This document shows, in pieces, positions 43,860 to 55,589 of a DNA stretch of 64,000 bases. Each line of letters starts with the position of its first letter. Within the stretch, counting starts at the first letter, position 1. A program made the position numbers and the translations under genes. Source of the DNA: Aquatica leii (taxonomy: Eukaryota; Arthropoda; Insecta; Coleoptera; Lampyridae); NCBI GenBank assembly GCA_035610365.1, contig CM069433.1, positions 189,790,760-189,854,759 on the forward strand, written 5' to 3'. The notes beneath the pieces were generated by a model. That model searched no databases, was not told where the DNA came from, and saw only the letters and a list, made by a program, of their open reading frames with translations.

Positions 43860-44480
43860 TACAATTATGAGTAATCAAAAGGAAGCAAGCAAATGATCGA
43901 AAAGGAATCTATGACAGCGCAAAACATCTTTCAATATTGAGAAAAGAAAACGATAGTATAAAAAATGGAAGAATAAGCTGAACAAACGGTTATAAAGAAA
44001 GAAACAGAAGAGAAGCATATTTCTAGCTTGTGAAGATGATAATCATAACGTTAGGAACATAGAAATTGGTGTGAGTAAATATCGGCAGTGATATATAGCA
44101 AAATAAAAGGAAACTGTGCTTCCGCGGATGCTATGAATCAGCAGAGTAGAATGAGAGGTCAAAAGTGATTCTGTTAAAAAAAATGAAAAAAAGGAGATTA
44201 GAACTAAGATTGATTGACAAATAACGGAAAAACACGGGATCCTCCATGTTCTGAAATGGAGATAGAATCCGAGTCAAAAACGCCATTCTACAGATAAAAA
44301 ACCTGGTATGCTTCTGGGTGAAAATAAAGTATGGACAAGATGTAGAGTTATAATGCAAGAAATCATGTTATAGAGCTTTAATTATAAGGGTTCTAATAAA
44401 GAGTCACTCTGTGACAGATGTATTCAGAACAGGCACTAAGCTAGAGAGTGTAAAGGAACACAAAAGTGCTTAGAAGGTAT
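43860..44480 (+). pseudogene. Possible LINE gag (ORF1) remnant with a zinc knuckle
   Basis: Plus-strand pieces at about 44,320-44,480 read KVWTRCRVIMQE and then LCDRCIQNRH...ARECKGTQKC. This is the spacing of a CCHC knuckle following the short V-W-x-CRV block common in R1 and Jockey ORF1 proteins. Stops interrupt it and the upstream part is only vaguely readable. Confidence 0.4.
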
Positions 44481-45443
44481 GGTCGGAAACCATCAAACGA
44501 GTTCCTAAGCTAAGCAAATTAAAACATCATAATTCCCATCCGCTACCACCTCCTCTTTCTTCGAGTTATTCAAACAAAAAGTAATTTCAAGTAAATAAAA
44601 ATTTCGTCAGATTAAATTATTTTTTTTTTAGTCCTTGAAAATGCATTCGTTCAAGAGAATTTCATGTCGATGTAAATTTGAAAGTTGGATCATTTTCTCA
44701 TGGATTCCAACATCAGAATTTGATAAAGTTGAAATGGGACCACAACTGAGATACCCTTTATCTAATAACAAAATTGGTCGGCGTGGTAAAGAATGCTCGC
44801 TGAACATACATTCCGGCAAATTGAGAACGGCCTACCGTTTTTTTTAAGTCGGTTGAAAAAGAAAAGTATTCTGACAAGTAACACCACAAACGATAAGAGA
44901 TAATACAGAAATTTTCTAAAAGTATCATCGAATCCTTCCACTTTAAAAGATCGTAATTTATTTAATGGCCAAGATTTAATTAAAAATCAAATGTTTCTAT
45001 TCATTACATTTCTCAAATTAAACAAAGACTATTTCACCGTACCCTAAAAGAAAACAAATGCAAACATAGAACCACTTTGACGAAAGAAAACACACCAATG
45101 ATTTATTATTATTCGCGTTGACTGGAAAAATAGCATGGATTCGAAGACTTAAAGAATGTTAGCAAAAAAAAAACGCTTGATAAGACAGCAAAAACATCGC
45201 TAGATGCAAGCTGACTTTAAAAAGTTAGTTCGACAGCGACTGTTTTTCCAAATGGTCTGAATGATGGAAAAAACTACCTATAAGTCATCAATAAATGTCA
45301 TTAAAAATGAGAACTGAAACTGCACACATCTCAACTACATTTCAGTAATACCTTTTTTTCAACCTATAGCCTATAAATGTCCTAGGCTTCAAGATTGGAA
45401 AAAATGATTTTGGCAATACCAAAAAAAAATCTTAGTTTATTAA
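44481..45443. other. No gene seen
   Basis: AT-rich intronic sequence up to the TTAA (45,440-45,443) that flanks the left piggyBac copy. Frames at 44,628-44,847 on both strands are unassigned. Confidence 0.4.
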
Positions 45444-47217
45444 CACGTCGAGTGCGGAAGGTGGCTGTAGCCACCCTGCAGGTTCTTATGCCCGCCACTG
45501 CAGGTGGCCTGAGCCACCCTACTCAATAGGAATGAAAGGCACACTTTATTTTGCCGTGGTGGGGATACTACGTTTTCCTTTCACTTCAGCTCCTCACAAA
45601 CGTTTCATTAGACGTTTGTTTCTCTTACTGTGAAGTGGTTTTAAAATTGTGCAACTTTTTCGTTTTTTTTTTTTTCTAGAGAGGTTCCTAAAAGTTTTAA
45701 ATCTTTCGGGATAATAAAATTTCGAAGGTTTTTTCTTATTTTTGTGATCTTTCGTGCGCTAGCATTTCATTCATAAGAAGATACACAGTTTGTTATTTTC
45801 TCGTAATATTCTGGTAAGTGCAATTCATTGATATTAGAAATTTGTTTATATATCATACAATGATTATTTTTTTCTCTCTAATAAATTTAATATTATAATA
45901 TGGAATTTCAAAATAGCTAATCTTTATTTTTACGTTTGTTTTCATAGGAATGAGTCAACCAAGCACCAGCGACGGCCGGACAGGATCGGAAAGAGATCGT
46001 CCAAAAAAACGAAGTAAATATCTTTTTAACAATTTTGTTGTTATCAAAATAATTTGTTCCAATTTCATTTGTATTAACAATCTATTTTTTTTTCTTTTTA
46101 GCATGGAGGTCAGTATTTGGCTATCGGGATAAAATCCCTGTTTCCGAAATAACGGAAAAACATATCGACCTGATTCTTCAGGAATCAGATTCCGAAGACG
46201 AGTTTAAAGAAATCAATGCATTTGATTCAGATTACTAGCCTTTTGAAGAAACGTCGGATGAAAGTGAGGACGAAGAAGCTGGCAAAGCAGCATCAACGTC
46301 GGCGCCGACGCCTTCCCCGTGTCTTCAGGTAACTGAATTAATTTCACCTGTCCCCCGATCCCTAGATTCGGAAGAAGAGATGGAGGAAGAGGCCCCTCAT
46401 TCATTTTCTTCTTCTAACGAATTTGAATGGAGTGCTATTCCTCCTGACGTAGATAGATTCTCATTTGTCGCACGTTCAGGTGTGATAACCGAGCCTGCCG
46501 GAAATTTGCCACAAGATTATTTCAAGTTATTTTTTACAACTGAATTGACAGATTCTATTGTTAAAGAATCCAATATTTATGCGGAAACGTTAAAGTCTAA
46601 ATCTAAATCTCCAAGAGCGCGAATCGCTACATATAAACCATTGACTACGGAGCGATTTTTCACATTCCTGGGGGTGTTGTTACAAATGGGGCACATTCAC
46701 ATTAACAAACTTTCAGACTATTGGCAGACAGACCACAAGACAATTTAAAATTTTTTGGTAACCAAATGGGTAGGGACGATTTCCTAAGGATTGTCAGAAC
46801 GTTACATTTCGTGACTAACCCAAATGAAGGCGAACCTCTTCCTTCGGATCCCCTTTACAAAATTAGACCCCTGATAGATTTTTTTAATAAAAAAATGGCA
46901 GAAGTTGTGGTTGCGGGAAAAAATCTTGCCATTGACGAGTCAATGTTATTGTGGTGGGGACGGTTATCTTTTCGCCAGTATATTAAAGAAAAAAGGCATA
47001 TATTTATACATTTGGCCTAAAATTATATATGCTGGCGGAGCCTTGTGACAGTATATTATAACGACTTGATTTTTCTAAATTGTATATAAATATGTTATTT
47101 TACCTTGGAAAATAAATAATATAACAAAATATATAATGTTGTTATCATTAATTCCTCTCTCGATTTCCAAAAGCAATATTGCTGAGTTAATTATTTCAAG
47201 TTCATTTTACTTGTTTT
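45444..47217 (+). pseudogene. piggyBac element, left copy, truncated
   Basis: TTAA is followed by the terminus CACGTCGAGTGCGGAAGGTG and subterminal palindromes (GGTGGCTGTAGCCACC, GGTGGCCTGAGCCACC). A first exon begins ATG at 45,950 (MSQPSTSDGRTGSERDRPKK) with a GTAAAT donor, and the second exon follows a TTTTTTAG acceptor near 46,102. The frame carries a stop near 46,237 (TAG where the sister copy has GAG) and a frame break near 46,735. It ends soon after the first catalytic Asp (NLAIDESMLLW, about 46,921-46,955), because about 850 bp of the transposase C-terminus is deleted at 47,037-47,048. Its 3' flank then matches the right copy in inverse until 47,217. Confidence 0.85.
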
Positions 47218-47543
47218 AAAAGTAAAATTTTTATTTTGCAATTGTATTTATTGGAAAGAAGAAAATAAACACACAAAAATGAGGGTCCAGGTAAGAAAAT
47301 GAGGGCCCAGGTAAGAAACTACAGAGTAACAAAAGATTTACGGTGAATGGTAACCAACTAGCAATGATGACAATAAATCACATATTTATCAAATTTAAAA
47401 GGGGTCAAAAACCTACAAAAAGCACAGGTGAGAAACCAGAGATAAATGGTATTAAAGTGAATGGTACTTATTGTTAGTAAAGACGGCAATAAATCAGATA
47501 CCTGTCAATCTGTTATGAGGGTTAGCCTAATCCCCGTTCTTAA
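47218..47543. other. Spacer between the two piggyBac copies
   Basis: It contains short direct repeats (GGGTCCAGGTAAG and GGGCCCAGGTAAG near 47,285-47,310) and ends in a TTAA at 47,540-47,543. It is not shared with the right copy. It may be original host sequence or the unmatched 3' end of the left copy. Confidence 0.4.
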
Positions 47544-50151
47544 CGGTACGTTGCAGGTGGCCTAAGCCACCCTTTTACTTTTATCTCAAAATATTTCTTG
47601 GAAACTCAAATTACGAGAATTAAACAATTTAGTTATGTTTGTATTGAATATATAAAGCTATTTAAGCGAAAAAATGAATTCGTTTTTAGAGGTCTATATT
47701 AGGATTATGGTCCCGCAGCGAATGTAAAACAAGTAAAATGAACTTGAAATAATTAACTCAGCAATATTGCTTTTGGAAATCGAGAGAGGAATTAATGATA
47801 ACAACATTATATATTTTGTTATATTATTTATTTTCCAATGTAAAATAACATATTTATAGACAATTTAGAAAAATCAAGTCGTTATAATATACTGTCACAA
47901 TAATTTTTTTACCGATGGTAATCCTGAAAACAATTTTCAAGGCAAAGCCCGGGTTCTCCTTCACAATCACGGCAATAAATGGTGGTGTACGTTGTTTTTT
48001 TATTTCTTGTACATACCCGACATTTTTTTTGTTTCCGTCTTTCCCCGCGTGTACCCGGTGGGAAGGCTTTAGGAAAATGGGAGTCAATAGATATTATTGA
48101 AAGAGACGGCTTTCTTTTTTCTATGGGCAATTTAGGGTGGCAAAGGAAATCAACAATTGATTCTCGAAATTTTAAGAACGTCATTTTGTTCCCAGGCCTG
48201 AGACGGTACATAAGGTAAGCATTCAGTACCATCATATGAAATATGTGGAATGCTACCTTTATATACCATTTCATACATGTCCTCTCTATAGGATAGTAGG
48301 ACATGTACTGTTCAGCTCGGTCGATTCCACCCATTTTCTCGTTGTATTCAACGATCATCTGCGGCTTTTTAGTCGTAATACCTTTTCTACTGGTAGTTTC
48401 TACCAAAGTGGAATCGTACTCGGAACTGATCATTGTCACGTCCCTTTTGTCCTTCCATTTGAGAACACATATGCCAGGCCTGGTCCAGGACTGGACACTA
48501 CTTCCCTTTTCCAATTTTTTATTTATTACAGCTCGAGGGTTTCCCTTTCTGTTAGCCCGAAGAGTTCCCGTCACAAAAAATTTTTGAGCAAACAAATCTC
48601 GTGTTAGGGAAACACTATTATAATAATTGTTCATGAATAAGGCATGTCCGAGCCCTATTTTACCCTCGAGCAAGTGGTAAACGACTTTTTCAGTATGTTT
48701 TGGCCCCCCCAAATCAGGATCTTTTACCCCACTATAAACCGAAAACTTATGAATGAGCCCCGAAGGCTCCGCCAGCATATATAATTTTAGGCCAAATTTA
48801 TGCCTTTTTTCTTTAATATACTGGCGAAAAGATAACCGTCCCCTCCACAATAACATTGACTCGTCAATGGCAAGATTTTTTCCCGCAACCACAACTTCTG
48901 CCATTTTATTATTAAAAAAATCTATCAGGGGTCTAATTTTGTAAAGGGGATCCGAAGGAAGAGGTTCGCCTTCATTTGGGTTAGTCACGAAATGTAACGT
49001 TCTGACAATCCTTAGGAAATCGTCCCTACCCATTTGGTTACCAAAAAATTTTAAATTGTACTTGTGGTCTGTCTTCCAATAGTCTGAAAGTTTGTTAATG
49101 TGAATGTGCCCCATTTGTAACAACACCCCCAGGAATGTAAAAAATCGCTCCGTAGTCAATGGTTTATATGTAGCGATTCGCGCTCTTGGAGATTTAGATT
49201 TAGACTTTAACGTTTCCGCATAAATATTGGATTCTTTAACAATAGAATCTGTCAATTCAGTTGTAAAAAATAACTTGAAATAATCTTGTGGTAAATTTCC
49301 GGCAGGCTCGGTTATCACACCTGAACGTGCGACAAATGGGAATCTATCTACGTCAGGAGGAATAGCACTCCATTCAAATTCGTTAGAAAAAGAAAATGAA
49401 TGAGGGGCCTCTTCCTCCATCTCTTCTTCCGAATCCAGGGATCGGGGGACAGGTGAAATTAATTCAGTTACCTGAAGACACGGGGAAGGCGTCGGCGCCG
49501 ACGTTGATGCTGCTTTGCCAGCTTCTTCGTCCTCACTTTCATCCGACGTTTCTTCAAAATGCTCGTAATCTGAATCAAATGCATTGATTTCTTTAAACTC
49601 GTCTTCGGAATCTGATTCCTGAAGAATCAGGTCGATATGTTTTTCGGTTGTTTCGGAAACACGGATTTTATCCCGATAGCCAAATACTGACCTCCATTCT
49701 AAAAAGAAAAAAAACAGATTGTTAATACAAATGAAATTGGAACAAATTAATTTGATAACAACAAAATTGTTAAAAAAAATATTTGCTTCATTTTTTTGGA
49801 CGATCTCTTTCCGATCCTGTCCGGTCGTCGCTAGTGCTTGGTTGACTCATTCCTATGAAAACAAACGTAAAAATAAAGATTAGCTATTTTGAAATTCCAT
49901 ATTATAATATTAAATTTATTAGAGAGAAAAAAATAATCATTGTATGATATGTAAACAAATTTCTAATATCAATGAATTGCACTTACCAGAATATTACGAG
50001 AAAATAACAAACTGTGTATCTTCTTATGAATGAAATGCTATTTTTAATGCTAAAATACAATTAATAGCGCACGAAAGTTCACAAAAATAAGAAAAAACCT
50101 TCGAAATTTTATTATCCCGAAAGATTTAAAAATTTCAGGAACCTCGACGTG
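47544..50151 (-). mobile_element. piggyBac element, right copy, near full length
   Basis: The element lies between TTAA at 47,540-47,543 and TTAA at 50,152-50,155. The outer end, reverse complemented, is CACGTCGAG, as in the left copy. The inner end has GCAGGTGGCCTAAGCCACCC, matching a subterminal palindrome of the left copy. About 230 bp of subterminal sequence present in the left copy is missing next to its outer end. It carries one long transposase exon and a damaged first exon. With the left copy it forms a tail-to-tail pair about 4.7 kb long, with identical outer ends each beside TTAA. Confidence 0.8.
47909..49850 (-). CDS. piggyBac transposase, right copy, likely inactive
   Basis: The long exon starts at an acceptor at 49,698 and is open to the stop at 47,909. 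It covers an acidic N-terminal region and then, from the internal Met at 49,420, 503 residues: the DDE_Tnp_1_7 core and a C-terminal cysteine finger (CRVCTRNKK, then YCRDCEGEPGLCLENC). Numbering from that Met, the first catalytic Asp is D186 (LAIDES) and the third D367 (GGIDRAEQ). The second position is Asn264 in HALFMNNYYNS, where active relatives have Asp, and the fourth acidic position is Glu370. Exon 1 (ATG at 49,850) has a TGA in place of the left copy's CGA and GC in place of its GT donor. So the gene is long but very probably dead. Confidence 0.85.
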
Positions 50152-50332
50152 TTAAGAAAACTGTGTTAAACACTCAAGACAAATAATGTATTTTTCTAAC
50201 TTTAGTAAATGAGGTTCTGATTCAATGTCGTAAAGAAGTTTTGAATCGATGGCCCTTTCAAAATCAAAATTAACAAAATGAACAGAAAAACGATAACACA
50301 AAATCGAGTCTCGGTGTATACTCAATACTAAG

Positions 50333-51795
50333 TTGTAACACCCAAAAATGCCAATTTGAACTCATTGAAGCACAACTTTTCTTAGTTCAAATTTTCGATT
50401 TGGAGACCTAGGGCATTGGAGTTTTTTTTGTTTTTCGAAAAATCGTTTCAACATTTGCTTTCTCTATGGATTATTTTATCAAATAACAATATAACGACCT
50501 TTTTTCCATTCTGGATAATTCCTGTGTTGTCGTTATCACACAAGCTGAGCTTTCGTCACACATCGCAGTCGACATCTTCAGAGAACGGAATCAAAAATTT
50601 CAAAACAATATATTTTAAAAACCACTCGATCGATTTTTGAAAATAAAACTTTTATAAAATCCTTAAACTATTGACTATAATATTTGTCTAAAAAAATTTT
50701 TTCGATCTGTCCAAAAACAGTTTTTATTCAAATTGAATTACAAGTTCAATTTTAACAACTGCAACAATCATTTAAAAGAAAGGTTTGTTGCCTATAAACA
50801 CTAAAACAAAAACGTACTTCAAAATTGAGCACGTGTTTTCTAGTTTCTACGTTAAAATTTAAACACTTTTTGATCTTGTTCTTTAAAAATATCTTTTATT
50901 TTCAAAAAAAAATTATTTACTGCTTCATCTTGAAATTTTTCTGTCACGTTTATCACTTGTGTGCGTATTTTGCATAATTTTATCAAAACGCTGAACGACA
51001 TGATTTTGGTTTTTGAAGAGGCACAGCGTAATGCAATAGAAGCTCGTAGAATTTATCGAAGAAAATATCCAATCGTCAGCAAACAAGATTCCGCATTTTT
51101 AGAATATGTAGACGTTTGTCAAAGACTGGAAGTTTTCGCCCAACAATTGGTGGGAATTCAAATCGATTTCGTCGAACCCTTACATTTGGAGAAGCTGTTT
51201 TTAATATTATTAAAGATGAGCCAAGGCTATGCGTGGTTCTGTGAGCGTTGTTCTTCTTTTACGACTGGTAGATTGCTAATCTGGCCCGTCAACCCTCCTT
51301 TATCCGGGCTTGGGACCAGCAGCATGGCCACAGAGCCAATTACTCCGCCCTATGACCACGCAGGCGGAGAAATGAATACTTTGAGAGAATGATAACGGGG
51401 AGGACACGACTGAACAGAGTAAGAAACTCCGAAGTAAAAGAAGAGTGCGGAGTACCAGACATTATTTGATTCGTACGGAAGAGAAGAAAGGAATTGCACG
51501 ACCATGTCTCCAGAGCAGGAGAGCACAGATTAACTAAAATCGCTAGAGATCGAAAACCATTAGGAATACGAAATACGGGGAGACCACAAAAAGGATGGGC
51601 AGATAGTTGGGTTTCAACCTCCGTCGAAGAAACTCCATAGCCAAATGCGTGAAGAAAAACTGGGATTGTCCCTAACTTAAAAGAAGAAGATGACCCATCG
51701 ACGAGCACAAGAGAAGTAGCAAATAGATTAGATGTAAATCACGTGATAGTTTGGTAAGCTGTTCTAGGCAAAAAGTGCAAGCTTTTTTTTCCTTT
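50333..51795 (+). pseudogene. Mariner-like element, copy B1
   Basis: The left terminus at 50,333-50,410 is the inverse of copy A's right terminus. The transposase start is readable at 50,998-51,225: MILVFEEAQRNAIEARRIY, then a helix-turn-helix region. After an inserted LINE tail it resumes at about 51,688-51,790 with a STREVANRLDVNHV-like stretch. The DDE half is missing, replaced by LINE debris. It is inactive. Confidence 0.7.
51228..51690 (+). pseudogene. LINE ORF2 C-terminal tail inserted in copy B1
   Basis: It begins with a CCTTTATCCGGGCTTGGGACC-type block and continues with frames reading RVRNSEVKEECGVPD, KELHDHVSRAGEHRLTKIA and GRPQKGWADSW, a common pattern at the C-terminus of LINE ORF2. 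Near-repeats AAGATGAGCC and GAAGATGACCC flank it, suggesting a target duplication in the mariner-like copy. Confidence 0.55.
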
Positions 51796-51799
51796 CGTG

Positions 51800-52275
51800 G
51801 TTCGTCTAGCGCCCCTCCACTGCGGTCTCTTTGATTCTTTTGTGCACCTCTGATTTATTACTCTCTCGACAGTTCTGTTTTGTTAATGAAGTCCAGAAAG
51901 TCTTCAACTCATCATCGGTTAGTTTTGTTTTGCCTAGAATCGTTTTGCGTTGCATTTGATATGCTTCGCATTTACACAGCAGATGCTGCGGAGTCTCGGC
52001 GTTTTTCAAGCATCTGCGGCATAGAGGGCTACTTTGCAGTCCCATCCCGTGAGTTTCCTTAACTTTTGTTGACTCATGCTTAATAGTGAGCGTTTGATTA
52101 TGGCCCTGTAAGGAAGAGTTTTTCCATAGTTTTTTATGCTCCGATGCAAGTTTGCTACGAATTGTTTCTTTTCCGGTCTGTAAGCGATTCCAAAAACGGG
52201 TTCATGTCCGATATATATCCCTGTTGTGTCCTTTTCAGCTAGTGCGTCCGCCATTAGGTTTCCCTTTACATTCTG
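51800..52275 (-). pseudogene. LINE RNase H and zinc-finger tail
   Basis: The minus strand gives MADALAEKDTTG with GHEPVFGI, the end of an RNase H domain as in I/LOA-type LINEs. Then come a helical region (KLRKLTGWDCKVALY) and a finger CRRCLKNAETPQHLLCKC. A frame change separates the two parts. This is a 3' fragment of a LINE different from the others in the window. Confidence 0.65.
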
Positions 52276-52279
52276 ATCT

Positions 52280-54260
52280 TTTGGAGAGACACGGCGTAAT
52301 GCAATAGAAGCTCGTAGAATTTATCGAACCAGATATCCAAATCGTCAGCAACCAAGTTTCCGCATTTTTAGAAGAATATATAGACGTTTGTCAGAGACTG
52401 GAAGTTTTTTATAGCACTGTTTTTCGGGTGTTGCCGCGTCACAAAACTTTCGCTTAACGATCATGCTGTCAGCTTCTTCAGAGGATTTCTAAAGAGTGAT
52501 GTTATCGTCTTGCGTTCCTCGTTATACACTGTCTTTCGGCTCCGCTTCGCTCATCCGTGTCCGTTCTGGTCTGTTGATTTGCGTTCATACACGTCTGGTG
52601 ACTTCTTGCATGTTCTTCGCGCAATGTAGATCTCCATGTGTTGCTTAATCTGTATCCATCCTCAGGGTTGAAGTTATTAGGATTTTTCATTATTTCCAGT
52701 GATTCGAGTATTATTTGCTGGTGATAAGTGTCTGCTTCGTGCTAATACCTTTACGTTCCCGTAATCAATCCGGTAATCTCCATTCTCATGTAGATGTTCC
52801 GCTACTGCAGATTTGTCCGTGCGTCTGAGTTGAGCGTCTCGTTGATGTTCGTTAACCCTGCACTGAATTCTCCTCCCTGTTTGGCCGATGTAACTGTTGC
52901 CGCACATACACTCTAATTTGTATATACCCTGGTATATAGTCTTGGAAGTTGATCTTTATTACGTAGTATGAGCTGATCTATTTTCTTCACTGTGTTATAA
53001 CGTGTAGTGACATTCTTATTTTCTAGAACCCTCTTTAGTCTGTCAGTGACTCCAGCAACGTAGGGTAAGTAAGCATATGTTTCTGACGGTGTCTCCGCAG
53101 CAACCTAAGCTTGCTTCTCCTTCTTCTTCTGTGGTCTTATTATTTTTTTGTTGTAGCCATTTTTTATAAGAGCATCCTTGATGTGTTTGATTTCCTCCGG
53201 CTTGTGATCTTCGTCACTAATTTTATCCGCTTTTCTTAGAAGTGTGTTGATGAGGGATCTCTTCTGTTGTGGATGGTGATGAGAGGATGCGTGTAGATAC
53301 CGGTCTGTATGTGTTTCCATGCGGTATACGCTATGACTTAGCCTGTTGTTGTCCGTGCCTGTTACCAAAACGTCTAGAAAAGGCAGCGTTTTGTTCTTTT
53401 CGATCTCCATGGTGAATTTGGTACTGTTGTGGTGTCCACTGATATGTTGAAGAAAACTTTCTAATTCTTCCTGTCTGTGAGGCCATACTACAAAAGTGTC
53501 GTCCACGTATCTGTACCAGCATTCAGCGAAGCGGACCCGAAAGACGGGATATAACGAGGAACGCAAGAAGATAACATCAGTCTTTAGAAATCTTCTGAAG
53601 AAGCTAACAGCATGATCAACGAAACGATAAGTGAAACTTTTATGACGCGGCAACACCCGAAAAACAGTGCTATATTAAACAACAGCCGTGAAAGCTTGCA
53701 TTCTACTAATGGAAGTTTTTGCCCAACAATTGGTGGAAATTCGAATAGTTCATCGAACCCTTGCATTTGGAAAAGCTGTTTTTGATGTTTTTAAAAATGA
53801 GCCATCGACGAGTACAAGAGAAATAGCAAATAAATTAGGTGTAAATCACGTGACAGTTTGGCAAGTTCTGAAGGATCCATTTTCTAGACAAGAAGTGCAA
53901 GCTTTGGGACTTGAAGACTTTCAGGCAAGATTGTTGTTTTGTCGTTGGTTTCTTGAACGTTGCAATCTTCAGAGGCGTTTTGAAAAGTTTATTTTATTTA
54001 AAGACGAATCTTGTTTAACAAGGGGGTGTATGTAACAATTATTCGTGCGCATCAACGACGCTTTTCAGTAAATGTATAGGCGTGGGGGAGTATGTTATTA
54101 GACACTACATTCTCCCAAACTGATTGAATCGTGAAACTTATTTTAATTTCTAAAATAATGTTCTGCCGGAGCTTTTTGATGACTTACCGCTAAATACTAG
54201 ACGAAGACTTTGGTTTAAACATGATGGAGCACCGGCTCACACGACCCTAGCCTAAAAGTC
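52280..54260 (+). pseudogene. Mariner-like element, copy B2, split by a Penelope-like element
   Basis: The first part (52,283-52,415) repeats the ARRNAIEARRIYRTRYPN-type start and stops at GGAAGTTTTT. After the Penelope-like insertion the same sequence resumes at 53,700 (GGAAGTTTTTGCCCAACAAT). It then gives a long frame with NEPSTSTREIANKLGVNHV (helix-turn-helix), LLFCRWFLERCNLQRRFEKF, FKDES at the first catalytic Asp, and near 54,215 a WFKHDGAPAHT box with the second. Stops lie after KDESCLTRG and later. It is inactive. Confidence 0.75.
52419..53675 (-). mobile_element. Penelope-like retroelement with RT and GIY-YIG endonuclease
   Basis: The minus strand gives the RT C-terminal half (53,656-53,105): an AECWYRYVDDTFVVWPH catalytic block, then the NKTLPFLDVLV stretch typical of Penelope RTs, and a lysine-rich end. 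Next comes the GIY-YIG endonuclease (52,907-52,677) with CGNSYIGQTGRRIQCRVNEH. This RT-then-GIY-YIG order is diagnostic of Penelope-like elements. Inverted repeats of about 140 bp flank it (52,419-52,556 and 53,522-53,675), sharing words such as ACGAGGAACGCAAGA and GCGGCAACACCCGAAAAACA. The element is 5'-truncated and its frames are broken. Confidence 0.85.
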
Positions 54261-55589
54261 ATAGCACTACTGAATAGCGAATATCCGAATAAGAAGATCG
54301 GGAGAGGAAGCCTGTTGTGTGGCCTCTACCTAACTTCTCTAAGTTTATTTTTCTGAAGTCAGATGAAGACCTCTGTATATGAGCAGAAGATGTAAAAGAC
54401 AACCAGGCAACTCTTGCAAGTGTCTCTTGTAGTATTAAACACGCTGCCACCTACATACCTAACGGATATTAACCATTGTGCATTTCACTCAAGTAAAAGT
54501 TAATATTTCAGGTAAACCTATGCAGTCGGTTCTCGTTGCCGGGTGCGCAATAACCGGTTTGCAGATTAACCATGTTGCAATATTGCGTGTAAAACAGCAA
54601 GTTTAGTGTTTTATATATGGAAAATGTTTTTTTTTTACGTTTTTTTTTTCATTACTCCGGATAATCGAGAGTCTACTGTGTTTCATAATTTTGCAAAAGT
54701 CCGTAATACCAAGATCTGTAGTTATGACACAAAATGCTCGTGGAAATAGTTGGCCAAACTGTTTGAGATATTCAAAAGTTATTACAGAGGTGTCCTCAAT
54801 GAGAGGTTTTGCAATTAATTTTAAAATTCTCCAAACCCCTGGCTTCATACCGAAAAATTCCAATAGTTATCAAGCCCAATATCTCCCAAAGATATGTATG
54901 AGAACTAAAACGTGATCCAGCTATCACAACTATCAAATGGCTCCCCTCAGTAGCCTGCACAGGACTGCGCTATTAGTTATTCTTCAAAACTCGTGGTTTC
55001 TCATACGCCCAGCAAAATACTGACCGAAAATTTGAACGATTCACTACATAGCACACAATTGCAAATGTAAGTGTCTCGCAATATGTCGTGATATAGAAAA
55101 ACGAGATGTTTCCACCTAGAAGATATCAGAGTTACGACGTTCCTTTCTTAGGCCCTTTTAACACATCCAACGCCCTAAATAATAATTTGTATTTTACAAT
55201 CGATTATCATTACTCGTTATACTAAAGAATACAAAATGATACTCAGATAAAAGAAGCACGGACTTGAGAAGTAAAAAAATCTCTTTTTTTCTATTTTGAA
55301 CTGTAAAAAGAAAACTGTACAGCTTAAAGGGCTATTGAAGCGCAGCTTGGATGTATAACTGACAGAAGAAGAAAACCATTAGACAAAATTTAAAAAAAAA
55401 CAGTAATCATACTAATATAACATTGATAATTTTCATTGATTGTAAGGTTTTCACAGCTGGAAAACCAGAAAGAAATCAAAAATAGTATACTCATAACAAC
55501 TTTGAAAATCAAAATTGAAATTTCAGATAAAGGTACAATACAAATTACACACTTGATCGCATTAATGAGACAAATTCAATTTCACCTAC
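54261..55589. other. Proximal part of the large mod(mdg4) intron, no gene seen
   Basis: AT-rich sequence. Frames around 54,600-54,915 on both strands are unassigned. The other terminus of mariner-like copy B2 may be here, but I could not identify it. Confidence 0.4.

Noticed and set aside
47915-48944. Plus-strand frames of 60-123 codons across 47.9-48.9 kb
   Set aside because: They are antisense to the long piggyBac transposase exon and resemble no protein.
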